From: Prorocentrum cordatum
Taxonomy: Eukaryota > Sar > Dinophyceae > Prorocentrales > Prorocentraceae
NCBI GenBank assembly: GCA_963575745.1
Contig: CAUYUJ010010424.1
Coordinates: 1-64,000, forward strand
DNA length: 64,000 nt
Reading direction: 5' to 3'
Position numbers and translations under genes: made by a program. This document shows positions 30,203 through 41,400 of the stretch, piece by piece; position 1 is the stretch's first letter; each line of letters starts with the position of its first letter. The notes beneath the pieces are model-generated. The model saw nothing but the letters and a program-made list of their open reading frames with translations, ran no database searches and was not told the origin of the DNA.

Positions 30203-31552
30203 GTCGCCACGCTGATCAGCAGCATCCCATCGCTGGGGTGCAACTACAGGCCCATGCGCGATGCGCCCCAGACCTGCTTGGACAGGTTCGCACGGGTCCA
30301 AGTGCGGCGGGGATTGGTTCAAGCAGAGGGGTGCGCGGGAGGGCGATGACGCGTCATCGCCATCAGCCCGAGCACTACCAGATGCTGGGCATCCCCACTC
30401 CCCTCAGAGCGCCTTCTTCTCCATGACGTGGCCTCACTCCCCGAGGCGCCCCGCCGCCCACAAAGAGAGGGGCAGCATCGCGGTCGCGGACCGCGCAGGC
30501 AGCATGGCCGACAAAATGAACACGTCGCTGGTGCATCTGCGCCGACTCCGGGGCAGTCAAGTGCGGCGCCGCCAGGCCGAACGACGACAACGAACGGGGC
30601 GGTGGGGAGGCCATGTCGTTTTTTGGGGGAAGGTGAACCACGTTGAATGGGGCGGTCGCTCGCCGCGGCCTTCTCGGAAGGCTGGCGAAGACGGCGGACG
30701 CCCCATTCGACAGATTTAACCCCCCCTATGGCTGTTCTTCGGTACCCCCCCATCTCCCGTTAGGCGTTCGGCCGGTGCTCCAGGATCCAGGCCCTCAAGT
30801 TGCAGGAGATATGCGACCAGCTGCGAGTCAAGGACTATCACTGTGCGAGGGTTGGCGATGGTGATGATGGTGATGATGTAGGAGATGAGGACGGGGATGT
30901 GCGATGATGATGATGGTAGGGGCAGGAGATGGGTGGGGAGAGGGATGGCGACTAAGGAGATTGATGGATTGAGGGTGTGTACACTCACGGGGAGGAGGGG
31001 CATGGCGACCAAACGGAGTATGCGGAGGAGGAGGGCGACGACATGACGGATGAGGAGGAGGACGAGGAGGAGTAGGAGGACGAGGCGAGGAGGACGAGAA
31101 GGATGATTGTGAAGAGGAATGGGGGAATAGGTGGGACAACACATGTTAGGGATGTAGGGGGGTAGTCGCGCCAGGGCGGTCACGCCGACGCCTGCCGCGA
31201 CGCGCCCGACTACGACGACGGCGACGACAAGCGCGAGTACACGGCGCCGTGGCACGCTGACGGCCAGAAGTGCAACGACGGTGCCAAGAAGCGCAACTAC
31301 GACTACGCCTGGCACTACGACGACCAGAAGCGCAACTACGGCCAGAAGTGCAACTACGACGACCAGAAGCGCAACTACGACGACCAGAAGTGCACCTACG
31401 ACGACCAGAAGTGCAACTGCGACGCCACGAAGCGCAACTACGGCACCTGTCACTACGACGACCAGCCGCGCGGCGCGCGGCACGGCGGCGACCAGCAGGC
31501 GCGTGGCCACGATGACATCGTCGACGACCGCGGGATGAAGGACGCCCCGTGA
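30203..31552 (+). CDS. Gene W: multi-exon hypothetical ending in YDDQKCN-repeat exon
   Basis: Candidate exons are short non-repetitive GC3-biased stretches with AG/GT-like borders: 30203-30285 (VATLISSIPSLGCNYRPMRD, APQTCLD); about 30430-30571 (ERGSIAVADRAGSMADKMNT, SLVHLRRLRGS); about 30784-30840 (IQALKLQEICDQLRVKDYH); 31175-31552 (terminal repeat exon). Introns hold GATGAT microsatellites. Phases between the first three exons were not fully reconciled, so one gene or two is open. No known family recognised. The 5' flank is a CTCACGTGAG satellite. Confidence 0.4.
31175..31552 (+). CDS. YDDQKCN-repeat terminal exon of gene W
   Basis: After GCGCCAG (acceptor) 125 codons run to TGA at 31550-31552. 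The start reads GGHADACRDAPDYDDGDDKR, followed by imperfect heptads NYDDQKR / NYGQKCN / YDDQKRN / YDDQKCT / YDDQKCN, then CDATKRNYGTCHYDDQP and an Arg/Gly/Asp tail. There is no in-frame ATG, so the exon depends on splicing. Tyr, Asp, Gln, Lys and Cys spacing is regular, suggesting an extended, possibly metal-binding or cross-linked repeat; function unknown. The complementary strand gives Val/Leu-rich frames, treated as shadows. Confidence 0.6.
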   Translation, partial: GGHADACRDAPDYDDGDDKREYTAPWHADGQKCNDGAKKRNYDYAWHYDDQKRNYGQKCNYDDQKRNYDDQKCTYDDQKCNCDATKRNYGTCHYDDQPRGARHGGDQQARGHDDIVDDRGMKDAP

Positions 31553-31559
31553 CCGCCAG

Positions 31560-32220
31560 GGGTCTGAGGATAAGGAGGGAGGTGATAGTGACGATGATGA
31601 CGATGATGCTGAGAAGGAGGAGGGGAGGATTAGGATGATGAAAAATCGGATGTTGATGAGGATGGTGATGATGCTGATGCTGATGATGATGATGATGACG
31701 ATGATGATGAGTAGGATGCTGACAATGATGAGGATGGGTCTGCGGAGGGAGGGCGGCGGCGATGATGAGGGTGGCGAGGGCGGTGAGGGTGGCGAGGATG
31801 AGCGCGCGAAGAAGGGGCATGAGAGAGAGAGGAGGGTGAACAGGATAATGAGGATTATGAATTTAAGGAGGTGTAGGTGAGGAGAAGGACACCCACTCCC
31901 CATCTCCCCCATCATCCCCCTATATCTCCACATCCGTCATCCTCCTCATCCTCGTCAGTCTTCTACTCCCCGCCAATCCTCCCCTCATCCGCATATTCCC
32001 CATCTTCACCGCACCCACCAATCTGCCTAACCACCCTCGTCCGCGGCCCCCTCCTGCTACTCACCCGCGTCCTCTCATGGCCTCCTTGCCCAATCCATCA
32101 TCACCCTGCCCCATAGCAACGCGCGCTCCCCGTGTCGCCACGTGCGTCCGGCCTCGCAACCACACCAACACCTCCACGCGTGCCCCTCCTGTCGGAGCAT
32201 CCGTCTCATCTCCACCTCCC
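31560..32220. other. GAT-repeat intergenic sequence
   Basis: GATGAT and GGAGGA low-complexity sequence to about 31870, then pyrimidine-rich sequence to the leader relic. No gene. Confidence 0.6.
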
Positions 32221-32223
32221 ACG

Positions 32224-32236
32224 GCCATTTTGGCTC
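32224..32236 (+). other. Dinoflagellate spliced-leader relic
   Basis: GCCATTTTGGCTC is an exact 13-nt match to the core of the dinoflagellate spliced leader; flanking bases (CCCACG before, GCTGG after) do not match. It lies 60 bp upstream of the ATG of the next gene, where the leader of a reinserted mRNA would be. A chance 13-mer match in 64 kb is unlikely. Confidence 0.7.
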
Positions 32237-32295
32237 GCTGGTGTTGCTGGCCCGCGCTCGGCTTCCACTCCAGCTCTGGCCGTTCCCTCCGCGGC

Positions 32296-32900
32296 ATGAA
32301 CTCGCCACTCGTGCAGGCCCTCAAGGGCGCGTTCGTCCAGGCGCGGTGGGCGGAGCCCCAGCGCGCTCGCAACCGCGCGCTCTTCCGCATCTTCGCGGAC
32401 GTCATGCCGCAGCGCGCCCTGGCTCATTCGAGCGCGCCGCAGCGGGACATGCATTGCCTGCAGGTATTCGGCGGCCAGAGCGGTGCGCATGCAGTGTCGC
32501 ACGAGGCGCATGCGCTCGGCCTGCAGAGCTTCGCCTACGACGAGCTCGGACACCACGCCGCCGACATCAACCCTGATGTGCTTCAGTGGGCGCTGCGCGT
32601 CGCCCCGCGCGGCTCGGCGTGGGCGACGCTCATGTCGACGTCGCACTGCGAGCGGATCGCCACGACTGCGGTGGCCATCGCTGTGCTGGTGTGGTTGCGT
32701 GGTGGGGAAGTCATCACGACGACGAGATCGGGCGAGGAGACCAAGTTGTGGGCGCGCCAGCCGGTTCACCACGTGGTCAGCGCGCCGGCGCCAATCATGC
32801 ACATCACGTACCTGGGCGCGTTCGGGGCCTGCGGCGCGCAGCCTGTAGAGGTTGTCTCAAGCCATCACCTCTTCAAGGGCTTGCTGAAGGACTCGGTGGC
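32296..32900 (+). CDS. Gene M, 5' exon: leader-tagged hypothetical (possible methyltransferase-like fold)
   Basis: ATG at 32296 opens MNSPLVQALKGAFVQARWAE, then MHCLQVFGGQSGAHAVSHEA, LGLQSFAYDELGHHAADINP, DVLQWALRVAPRGSAW, and later IMHITYLGAFGACGAQPVEV. This order (L-x-x-F-x-G-x-x-G, a [FY]D followed by D-I-N, then a YLGAFG block) recalls a recurrent uncharacterised dinoflagellate family with a possible AdoMet-methyltransferase-like start; this is from memory and unverified. The upstream in-frame 73 codons are rejected as 5' UTR because the leader relic falls inside them. The exon runs to a TCC/ATC microsatellite near 32905. Downstream exons may lie at about 33160-33345 and 33747-34080. Confidence 0.55.
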
Positions 32901-32904
32901 ATTC

Positions 32905-32924
32905 CTCCTCCTCCTCCGCCTCAT

Positions 32925-32955
<31 letters not shown>

Positions 32956-33130
32956 GTCGTCCTCCGTATCCTCACCATAGCCTCACTTGAACACCATCTC
33001 CCCTATTCCCCCCCCCCCCCCATCCTCGCCCCTCCATATCCGACCTCGCTTGCCCCCTCACTCCCCCCATCATCGTCATTTTCCTCCTCCGCCTCCCCCT
33101 CCCCCTCCTCCCGACCCCTCATCTCATCGT
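32905..33130. repeat. TCC/ATC microsatellite in presumed intron
   Basis: TCATCATC, CTCCTC and poly-C runs between coding stretches, the same kind of filler seen in all introns of this island. Confidence 0.7.
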
Positions 33131-33746
33131 TCTCGCACCGACGAGGACGAGCCCGATGGTCCGTCCACGCCGATCAAGAGCTACGATTATTGTGGCTATA
33201 CCGCTGGGTTCTGCTAAGCAGTGGCCAGCATCATCCACTCCATCCACAGCGCGCGGTCGCCCTCGACGATCGCAGATTTTTCCGGACGGGCCTGCGTCAG
33301 CGCAAGGACCCGCGTCGCACGCTGGGACCTTGCAGGTAGCCGACTGGGGGGGGGGGGGGGGCAATGCACTGCGTGATAGACAACGGACCAGGGTGGATGA
33401 GGAGGAGGGGGAGGATGCACTGATGAGGAGGGGCATGAGGGATGAGGAATGTGGATGGTCGTCATCGTCCTGCTCCTCCTCCGCCCCATCATCATTAGCA
33501 CCCTCCCCTCCTATGCTCCGCACCCTCCCCATCCTTATCCCCCTCTCCCGCATCGTCCTCCTCCTCATCGTCTTCGCCCCTCTCAGCCTCTGTCTCTTCA
33601 ATGTTTCCTCGCCACCTCCTCCTCCGATTTCTCATCCTTCTACTCCTCCGACTGCTCATGCGATCCACCGACGCAATCGCATTGCCCCCCCCCCCCCCCC
33701 CCCCCCGATCGACGCCGAACGGGTTCTGCGTCGACGCGGCCCACAG

Positions 33747-34080
33747 GGCCGTGCCTGAGAGTTCTCCGAAGAACTCGTTCCCGTCGGCTGCATGCGATTC
33801 GACCGTGAGCCCAGGTGCCGCCGCGTCGGAGTTCGACAGCCAGTCTGCGCACGATGTGGTGACGCCTGTAGTGAAGCGCCGCAAACTTGTTGTAAAGACG
33901 CCAGATCCTAGCTATCGCCGCATGTGCTCGTCCACACCCAGCGTGGACAGCTGCCCCAGCCCTGCGCCCGTCGCCCCGCTGCCTGGAGTTGTCCGCGCGG
34001 GGGGCGCGAGTGCACTGCCTGGCGACGCGCGTCATGATGCGGACCTTGCCGCGCTAGCAGTGCGGCTTAAGTTAGGCTAG
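33747..34080 (+). CDS. Probable 3' exon (gene M or separate)
   Basis: After CCCACAG the frame reads AVPESSPKNSFPSAACDSTV, SEFDSQSAHDVVTPVVKRRK, LVVKTPDPSYRRMCSSTPSV and ends LAALAVRLKLG with TAG at 34080. It is Ser/Pro-rich with a basic KRRKLVVK segment that could serve as a nuclear localisation signal. Normal diversity and GC3 bias support coding. It probably closes the gene that starts at 32296, but phase was not proven. Confidence 0.45.
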
Positions 34081-35030
34081 GTGTGTTCGAGGTTAGGCGC
34101 GCCCCGATCTATGGATTTGGAGCCAAGGCCGATTTGAGGTCGGCTACAGTAGGCTGACATCTAGGGGTCGAACGCATCAAAGCAAACGAGCACAGCGAGC
34201 AAACCAGCAAGGCAACCCCGCAAAGCAATGCTCGGCCCTGTGGTTCGAGAGTGCTGGCAGACTGTGCCAGCACGCGCGTGCCTTGATCGTTTGGACGGCG
34301 CGAATGGTGTCGAATAGTGCCGATGGGGATCGTCGCGACATACGCAGCGCATGGGATGCATGGTCGCGACAGCCGACGCTATTCCACGTTTAAGCGTTGC
34401 CGTCGCCAGCATGTGCCAGACGCCAGCTTCGCACGTGCACAGCTTGAAAAACGCGTCGCTTGATACTAGGCGCGCGGCTCCCCATGATGATGATGGGTTT
34501 GATGATATGATGCGATGAACTATTTGCAGGCACAGCGTGCGGCTGGATGCATGGCATGACACGGGGGGACAAGGGAGTGTAGGGGCATGGCTGGAGGGGA
34601 TGAGATGCAAGGCAAGACGCTGGTCGCCATCGTCGTGTCGTCAGAATTCGGGGGGAGTGCTAGTAGTCAGCCTCGTTCGTTTTCAAGCGTACACGTGCTA
34701 AATTTAGTCCAACCAAACTTGCCCATGCTCAGACTCACTCGTTCTCAGGCGTGGAGCCGAACCCCGCGTCGCACCGATGCCCGTTCCCGATCGTGCGCAG
34801 GTGGCCGACCGTGACGGCATGTTCTCGTATTCGGGCACCGTGTCCATCCCCCCCGCTAGTTATATTACACCCCGCCTACATGTCCATCACCACCTCGCTG
34901 AAATCATGTACGCCGTGTGCCCCTCCAACCACTCGCCCCCGCTCCTCTCCCTGCGCATACCACTGTCCACGCATCGCCAATGGCAGCCGTGACCTCCCCC
35001 GTTGGTTCCCTCATTTCGCCCCGCGCGGTC
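34081..35030. other. Intergenic sequence with one weak ORF
   Basis: Mostly unique sequence. A short plus ORF from 34587 (MAGGDEMQGKTLVAIVVSSE) could be a first exon of gene Z but is not supported by a clear donor. Confidence 0.4.
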
Positions 35031-35034
35031 GCAG

Positions 35035-37096
35035 GAGTTGGGCTTGTGGCTGTTCAACAGCGAGAGCGAGGACGAGGCGGAGGTCCTCGCGAAGGCCATG
35101 CATGCGGAGGCCGTCCCTGGGCGCGAGCAGTGGCTGAAGGCCACCGTGCGTCCGTGATTATCGCCTCCGTATCACCCGTTCCCCTCATCCGATTCCTCCT
35201 TCTCCACGTCCGCCCCCTACAATTCCCCCCCCCCCGCCTCATCGTGCGTATCATCCTCCTCGCCGGTCGTCTCCTCCAGCTCAGTGGACGTGGATGGTGA
35301 GAATGGGTGAAGAGGAAATGTCCACCTGCCCCCCATGATGAAGGAATGCGGGGGGGATATGCATGAAGAGGAGGTGGTAGGGGAGGCACGATGCTGAGGA
35401 GGCGGGATGATGGAGGGGGAGGAGGGGGGGGGGGGGGGGGGGGGGGTAGATATCAACACGGCCCTTCAGTTTTCCAGGATGCAGGCCCCGTGGGTCGTTT
35501 CATGCGGCCTCGACGAAAGGCAGAGCGGGCCCCCTCGAAGACGCAGGCCAGGGTCGAACCCAAGAGGGCCAAGGCAACGGCCGCAGCCAAGGCTAAGTCC
35601 CAGAAGGCGACGGCCAAGGCTAAGTCCCAGAGGGCGAAGGCCGCGCCCGCGCCTGCATCTGCAATGACAGGCCCAGGGAAATCGAAGTGCACCGCGTCAG
35701 CAGATCCCCATCGCAGGCTTCCTCATAAGGCGTTCGGTTTCTTGAGTGCGGTGTGCGCTACGGCGAAGTCATACATGTTGTTTCCCGGTGAAGATTCGAA
35801 ATTGTTGACGCTTCGCGAATCCCCGCCAGCCCATCCAGAAACGGTGCCCAAAGGAATTGTCTGGGTCAGGGAAGTGGGTAGCACGCAGATGACGCAAGTA
35901 TGAGACATATTGGGGTATCTGGAGCCATCTTGGATGCCAGCTTGGGCTCTCCAAAACGTTCGTGGAGTCATCGCAATCCGTGACCCCCCTCCAAGCGGCC
36001 AACATGTGGCTACAACATTGGTGGCGTAAATGAGTTGACATTCTCGCCGAGGCCTCTTGGAGCATCGTCTGTGCCTCTGGGGGATAAATTGGTGCAGATT
36101 GGGGGTATCGTGGGGGGCATCGTGGGAGCATCTTGGGGCCACGGTGATGCCAGCGTGGGACCTCTTGAGACATCCGTGGCGCTTCTTGGGGACATAGTGG
36201 ATGCTATCGATCAAACTAAAGGGTGATATTAATTAGCGTCGCCCCCAGGAGGTCAACATGGAGCCAAAACCATAGTAACACCAATGTGATTGACTTCCCC
36301 GTCGAGACTGGTTTGGCAGTCCCACCGAGGCCACTTTGAGCATCTTGGGTGCCCATGGGGAGTCGCTTGGGGCCGCCAGGTGACCTGCTGGGGGGCCTCT
36401 TGGGGTCAGCTTGGGACATCGCGGGACCTCTCAGGGCCTCCTCGACACTTCTTGGTGCCATCCTGAATGATATCGATCAACCACGAGGAATGCATTAATT
36501 AGCTCCCACCCCCCAGTATGCCAACATGCTATCAGCACCTCAATAAAACCAATGGTTTGGGCGTCATCGCCGAGGCCATGTTGACATCCTCGCCGAGGCC
36601 TCTTGGGGCATCGTAGGTGCCGCTGGGTGGTAGCTTGGGGCCCCTTGGAGGCATCATGGGCGCATCGTGGAGACGTCGTGGGGGCATATTGGGACCGCGC
36701 GGGGCCGCCTTGGCGATTCGCATGACAATCGTGGATGAGGTATATGAGAGACGCGCTGGGCATTAATTAGCATTGCCCCCCACAGGAGGCCAACGTGGGG
36801 GGGGGGGGTCAAATCCATAGTCACATTAATGATGTGGTCGTCCTCGTCGAGGCAGCGTTGGGCGCGGTGACACCTCGCACTTCCCCTCAGGTACATGGGG
36901 GGGGGGTATGGGGGGTAAACCCCATGCCCGAAGGGGGAAGAAGGATGTGTGGAAGAGGAAACGCCCTAAACCACCGACGCCCAGACGGCTGGATGGATTG
37001 CACTTGTTCTGCGGGGTGACCTCGTCCAAGACACCCCAGCATGCTGAGATTTCTGCGCAATTAATGCGCCGTAGTTCTAAGTTTGGCCTGACTAAA
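35035..37096 (+). CDS. Gene Z: Lys/Ala-rich multi-exon hypothetical interrupted by a composite element
   Basis: Exon a 35035-35145 (acceptor GCAG, donor GTGCGT; 37 codons: ELGLWLFNSESEDEAEVLAK, AMHAEAVPGREQWLKAT). Exon b 35478-35803 joins in phase 0: DAGPVGRFMRPRRKAERAPS, then a basic AK repeat (KATAAAKAKSQ, KATAKAKSQRAK) and KAFGFLSAVCATAKSYMLFP, ending GEDSK plus two bases. Exon c starts at 36985 after CCCAG and, completing that codon, reads LRLDGLHLFCGVTSSKTPQH, AEISAQLMRRSSKFGLTK to a GTAGAT donor at 37097. The intron between b and c is the 1.2-kb composite element. The AK-rich part resembles basic DNA-binding tails and the N-terminal exon of gene X. The 5' end and further 3' exons are not determined. 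No family assigned. Confidence 0.5.
35804..36984 (+). mobile_element. Composite satellite element, copy 1 (intron of gene Z)
   Basis: Begins GTTGACGCTTCGCGAATCCC, continues CGCCAGCCCATC, and contains three ~265-bp units marked by ATTAATTAGC at 36230, 36493 and 36762. Each unit has GGAGGCCAACATGG, a CCAATG box, CTCGCCGAGGCC and TTGGGG-rich repeats ending GATCAA. It closes with a conserved tail GGTAAACCC...CCCGAAGG and CCTAAACCACCGACGCCCAG. GT and AG stand exactly at the exon borders. Copies 2-4 are at 50600, 61470 and 62820. Confidence 0.75.
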
Positions 37097-37099
37097 GTA

Positions 37100-37790
37100 G
37101 ATGCCCTGGCGTATCGCGCCATGGTGCTCGGGCAGTGGGCCCTGTGCATCAGAATGCAGATTCGGACAGTCATCGTTTATATGTCCGAGTCTGATGCTGG
37201 GGCGCCCAAATTCGAATGTCACAATTGGGGAGTGACGCCTCATTTCGTAGGGGTATTTTCGCAGCGCGTGTCAGACTTACGTGACTGTGCTAATAGCGGA
37301 TTGCAAACGTGCGAGTGCCACCGTTGGGTGCATGTCGCGTTCTCAATTCACGAACCGCCCCTGTTCTCGGTTCACATACCTCCATTGCTCTCGGTTCCCA
37401 CGCCTGCACTCACATGTCGTGGGCGTGCGTGCGTGTGTCGCCATCCCCGACAGGCCTGCTCCCCGAGAGCAGAACGACTGCAGCGCAGGCAGCTGCGCAG
37501 TGTGATGTGGCGGTATTATACATACACCATGTGATGATGATGCGTATATGGGGATGTGGTAGTGTCGGCGGATAGGGTGGAGGCAGGTATATTATATGTG
37601 TAACGTGGATACGTTGGATATACCGTTGATGGTTATTATGATACGGGGTTTAATACATGATGAGTCCAAACATGCGGGCTCAGCACTACACAATACATAT
37701 CTTACAACGTTACACGGTACAGAAAATAGATTTCAGACAGTCGCGTTGGTGTAATTGGGGGTGCACGTTTCAAAATGGCATTCCACATAT
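37100..37790. other. Intergenic or intronic sequence without clear gene
   Basis: One plus frame stays open to 37534 but loses protein character after 37100 (repetitive ends such as PPLFSVHIPPLLSVPTPALT). AT-richer sequence from 37540 to 37790. Confidence 0.45.
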
Positions 37791-37794
37791 AATC

Positions 37795-37975
37795 TCACCA
37801 CCACCTCACGTGAGATGATTGTGAGATTCTAATATCACCAAAATCTCACGTAAGCCTCACGCGAGACGTTTGTGAGATTTTGGCCTCGCAAGCGTCTCAC
37901 GTGAGTCTTGCGCGAGACGCTTGTGAGATTTAGTCTCACCAAAATCCCACGTGAGATCTCCGTGAGATTTATAGT
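37795..37975. repeat. CTCACGTGAG satellite, cluster 2
   Basis: AATCTCAC, CCTCACGTGAGATG, TCTCACGTAAGCCTCACGCG, GCGTCTCACGTGAG and CCCACGTGAGATCTCCGTGA, with TTTGTGAGATTTT spacers. Same family as 29960-30165. Confidence 0.8.
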
Positions 37976-38477
37976 TCCGACCATATAACACAGTATAGTT
38001 CATGATATTTAAAAATGTTATGGTTGGTGACGTTCGTAACATGGTAGTGACACGTATGCCAACGTATTCGGTGAGTAAGTATTGCATTTGAATCCTGAAT
38101 GCGAGCCACGTTTGCGCAACCATACCACTATGTACGCAATCGTAATCACATGAACAGTGTCACGGCGAGCGTACACCGTGAGCATATCACAACTGCAAAC
38201 AAACATTATATGTAGGTATGTCGCGTGTGGCCCTCGGACCCGGTGCCTCTGGGAACCCCGGGCTGTCCTGGGCTGTGCCATGGCATCTGCGTGGGCATCA
38301 TGGTCATGGCCATGGTAACACAATGCCACCCCGCCTGGATTTGGTTTCGCACGCATGTGAACCGCGCATATGCAATCCAGCCCCCCCCCCCCCCCCCCAT
38401 AGCGAACCAACTGCGCACCGTAAGCTGCTTGGGTTCGAAATCGTTCTGGAACGTTTCTCCCAGTCGTGTAACACTAG

Positions 38478-41400
38478 CGGTTGCCACGGCGCCCAAGGAA
38501 GTGATCGGCAAGTCTGCGAAGGCCAAGGGTAAGGCCAAGGCTGCCGCGAAGCGCGTGGCTGGTGGTGATGAGGACCACCCGCTCAAAATCAAGTTACTCC
38601 ATTCAATTTCGCTGACACGCCTGGGACCTGGGGCCCGAGGTGTTTTGGGGGGTGTGGGGCTGCATATACACATCTATATACAATCCACTAGGCACACGTT
38701 CTTCGTCGCCCTGCTGCTGCGCCGCCAACGGAGATCGCCCCGTGCAACAAGGGGGCCGCGGCGCTCGCGGAGAAGGCCAGTGGCTTGACCCCCGATCAGA
38801 AGATCGAGCTCTTCAGGCGCCGCGTAGGAGGAGGATGGGGATGATGAGGATATTGAGGGACATACTGGCGATGATGATGACGATGAATTAAGTGGGGACT
38901 GTCGAAGATGAGACGAACATGGGATGATGAGGGACCGATGCTGAGCATGGGGGGGATGAGGAGGACGTTGGGGAGAATACGATCGCACTGACGATGTTCG
39001 GTTGCCGTTTTGACATGTGATGACACCGCTACCAGGCGCGAGGGCGACCCCGAGGACCTGCGGCAGCTCAAGGCGATCTTCTCGGCGGACGAGCTCCGCA
39101 AGCTCTACGGGCGCTTCCGCACGGCTCGCCAGTACAACCAGGACGTGGCGACCAAGTATGATCAGGCTTCGTTTTCAATTATAGTACAGGTTCACACGGT
39201 TGTGGGGTGTGGTGACACGCTGTAATGTTGATGTCGAGATGCATGCTGTGTGAGTGTGCATGGGTACGGCTCATACGGCCTCCAGGGGTCTCCAGACTGG
39301 CTCCAGGGGGATGTCCGACGCCCAGATGTCGTCCAGGATACCTCCAGGGCGCCTGCAGGAGGGTAACGAGGATTCGGATGAGGACGACAAGGATGATGAT
39401 GAAGATGGAATATGGCTGCTGGACGGTAAACGACGGATCGGTGGTGGATGGAGGAGGCGGTATGTGGGGTGATGAGGGGGAGGAGGAGGGCGAGGCGTAC
39501 GCGGATGGTGATGACGTTGGGGATGATGAGGGTGAGGGGATCGATCCCCTCCGAAGGTGACGAACGACAAGACGTCCAAGGGTGGGGCCAAGCGGGCCGC
39601 GTCGGTCATGCTGATGGCCTGGCTGGTGGACCCAGATATGGACGAGCTGTTCTGGGACGTGGCCCAGAGCATATCGCACAACGAGGGCGTCACCAGCGAG
39701 TCCACATGGATGTCGCAGAAACAGCTGTACGACAAGTACGGGGAGAGCGAGGCGGAGGAGATGATGGATCGAGGGCTGGTGCAGGTTCCGAGTGCTCGCG
39801 CCTCCTGTCCTCTACACCCCCTCTGTATCGTTCTCAGCATCCTTGGTATTCGTTTCCAATTCATCAGCCGCCTCGCGCGCGCCCCTCATCCATATCCTCA
39901 TCCCACTCATCATTATCCTCCTCATCCGTTCCTCATCATCCTCGTCCTCCGCTCGTCCTCCTCATCCTCATCCTCATCATCTGTCCCCTCCCCCTCTTCC
40001 TCATCCTCCGTATCGGTGTCCTCCTCCTTCTCCTCCTCCTCCCCCTCCTACATCCGCATCATCCGCCTCGACCTGTTCCTCATCTCCCTCATCGCCCTCC
40101 TCCTCAGGTCAGGCCGCATCCGAAGAACCCGCGACGGAAGCAGTACCTGGACCAGGTCGACAGCTTCAAGCGCCCGGTGCAACGCAGCAAGACGACGAAG
40201 GCCCTTCTCGGTAATCCACACCATGCATACCCGATATATGGTTTCCAATGTCGTTCCTTAGGTGCCCCTCTCTTCCTGGCACACTGGCTCCTGGCCGTCT
40301 GGTATGTTCATGTGCACCCCTGGCGCCCTTTCCTTTTGAAATATCAATGACGTCCCCTGGTCCCTGGAACCTAGTGCGGCATTCCCAAACCGATGCATCG
40401 TTGCCGTTCGATTGCGAAGATGAGGATGGTGATGTGGCGGCTGGATCAGGGTGATTACGATTAGGCTTGGGATGAGTATGAGGGCGGGTAGGATAAGGTA
40501 AGGATGCGGGGGATGTGTAGGATGGTGATGCCGATGCTGGCGTGTAGGATGAGGGCGTAATAATGACGATGCTTCGTCCGACCCAGGCATCTGGCCAGGA
40601 AGCCGTCAGCCAGGGCCAATACGGCATGCTCGCCGACTCGCTGGCCAGGGTCGGCACACAGGACTGCGCTCGCGCAGGTTCTCACCGATTCGCAACTGAA
40701 ACGTCTGACAACTCTCTGTCGTCGGCGGTTCACGGGTTTGATGTCTCTTGCCTTCGCCCATTGCCATCATGCCCAATCCTTGTCCATCACATCTCCTCCT
40801 CCACCCGCGCCATCCTTCCCATTGCTTCCCCCGCATTCCTACTACCCCGCATCCGATTCGACAGCCTATCGGCCTAACCAATTTCAGGTGGTACTCGTTC
40901 TTTCAGGGAAGGTCGCGTGATAGTAGTGTCCGATCGGCCGTTGATGCCCCCCCTCCCTGCAAGCCAGGCTCGCTCCGCACCATGGGCCTGGACGCCCTCG
41001 GCGCGGACGACGCTGGCGACGCCGACGACGAGGAGGACGGCGGCAACAAGCGCGGTCGCAGCAGCAAGGTCCGCGGCTCCACTGCCGGTCGCGGCAGCGG
41101 CGGCAGGGGCGGCCGCGGCGGCAGGGGCCGCAGCCGCAGCAGCGGCGGCCAGCGCCCAACGCAGTTTCCCCATACGATGATGATGATGCATGACATTGAA
41201 CCCCCTTGCGCACATCGAACTGTTAGTTTCGCTTGGGACATCCTGGACGAATTGCGTGTTTTGCTTGAGACATGCTCTACGATGTGTGTATCGCGTTTGA
41301 AACGTCATCGACCAATTGTATGTCTCCCTTGAGACATCCGTGATGCAGTGATTGGTTCGCGTGATGCATGTGGAATGCTGGCGAGGATTACGGTGATTCG

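Noticed and set aside
30716-31933. 405-aa Val/Leu/Ser-rich minus-strand ORF
   Set aside because: Shadow of the YDDQKCN exon and of GAT microsatellites; hydrophobic Val/Leu runs are the complement of GAC codons.
32077-32295. Upstream extension of the gene M ORF
   Set aside because: The spliced-leader relic at 32224-32236 lies inside this extension, so it is probably 5' untranslated sequence.
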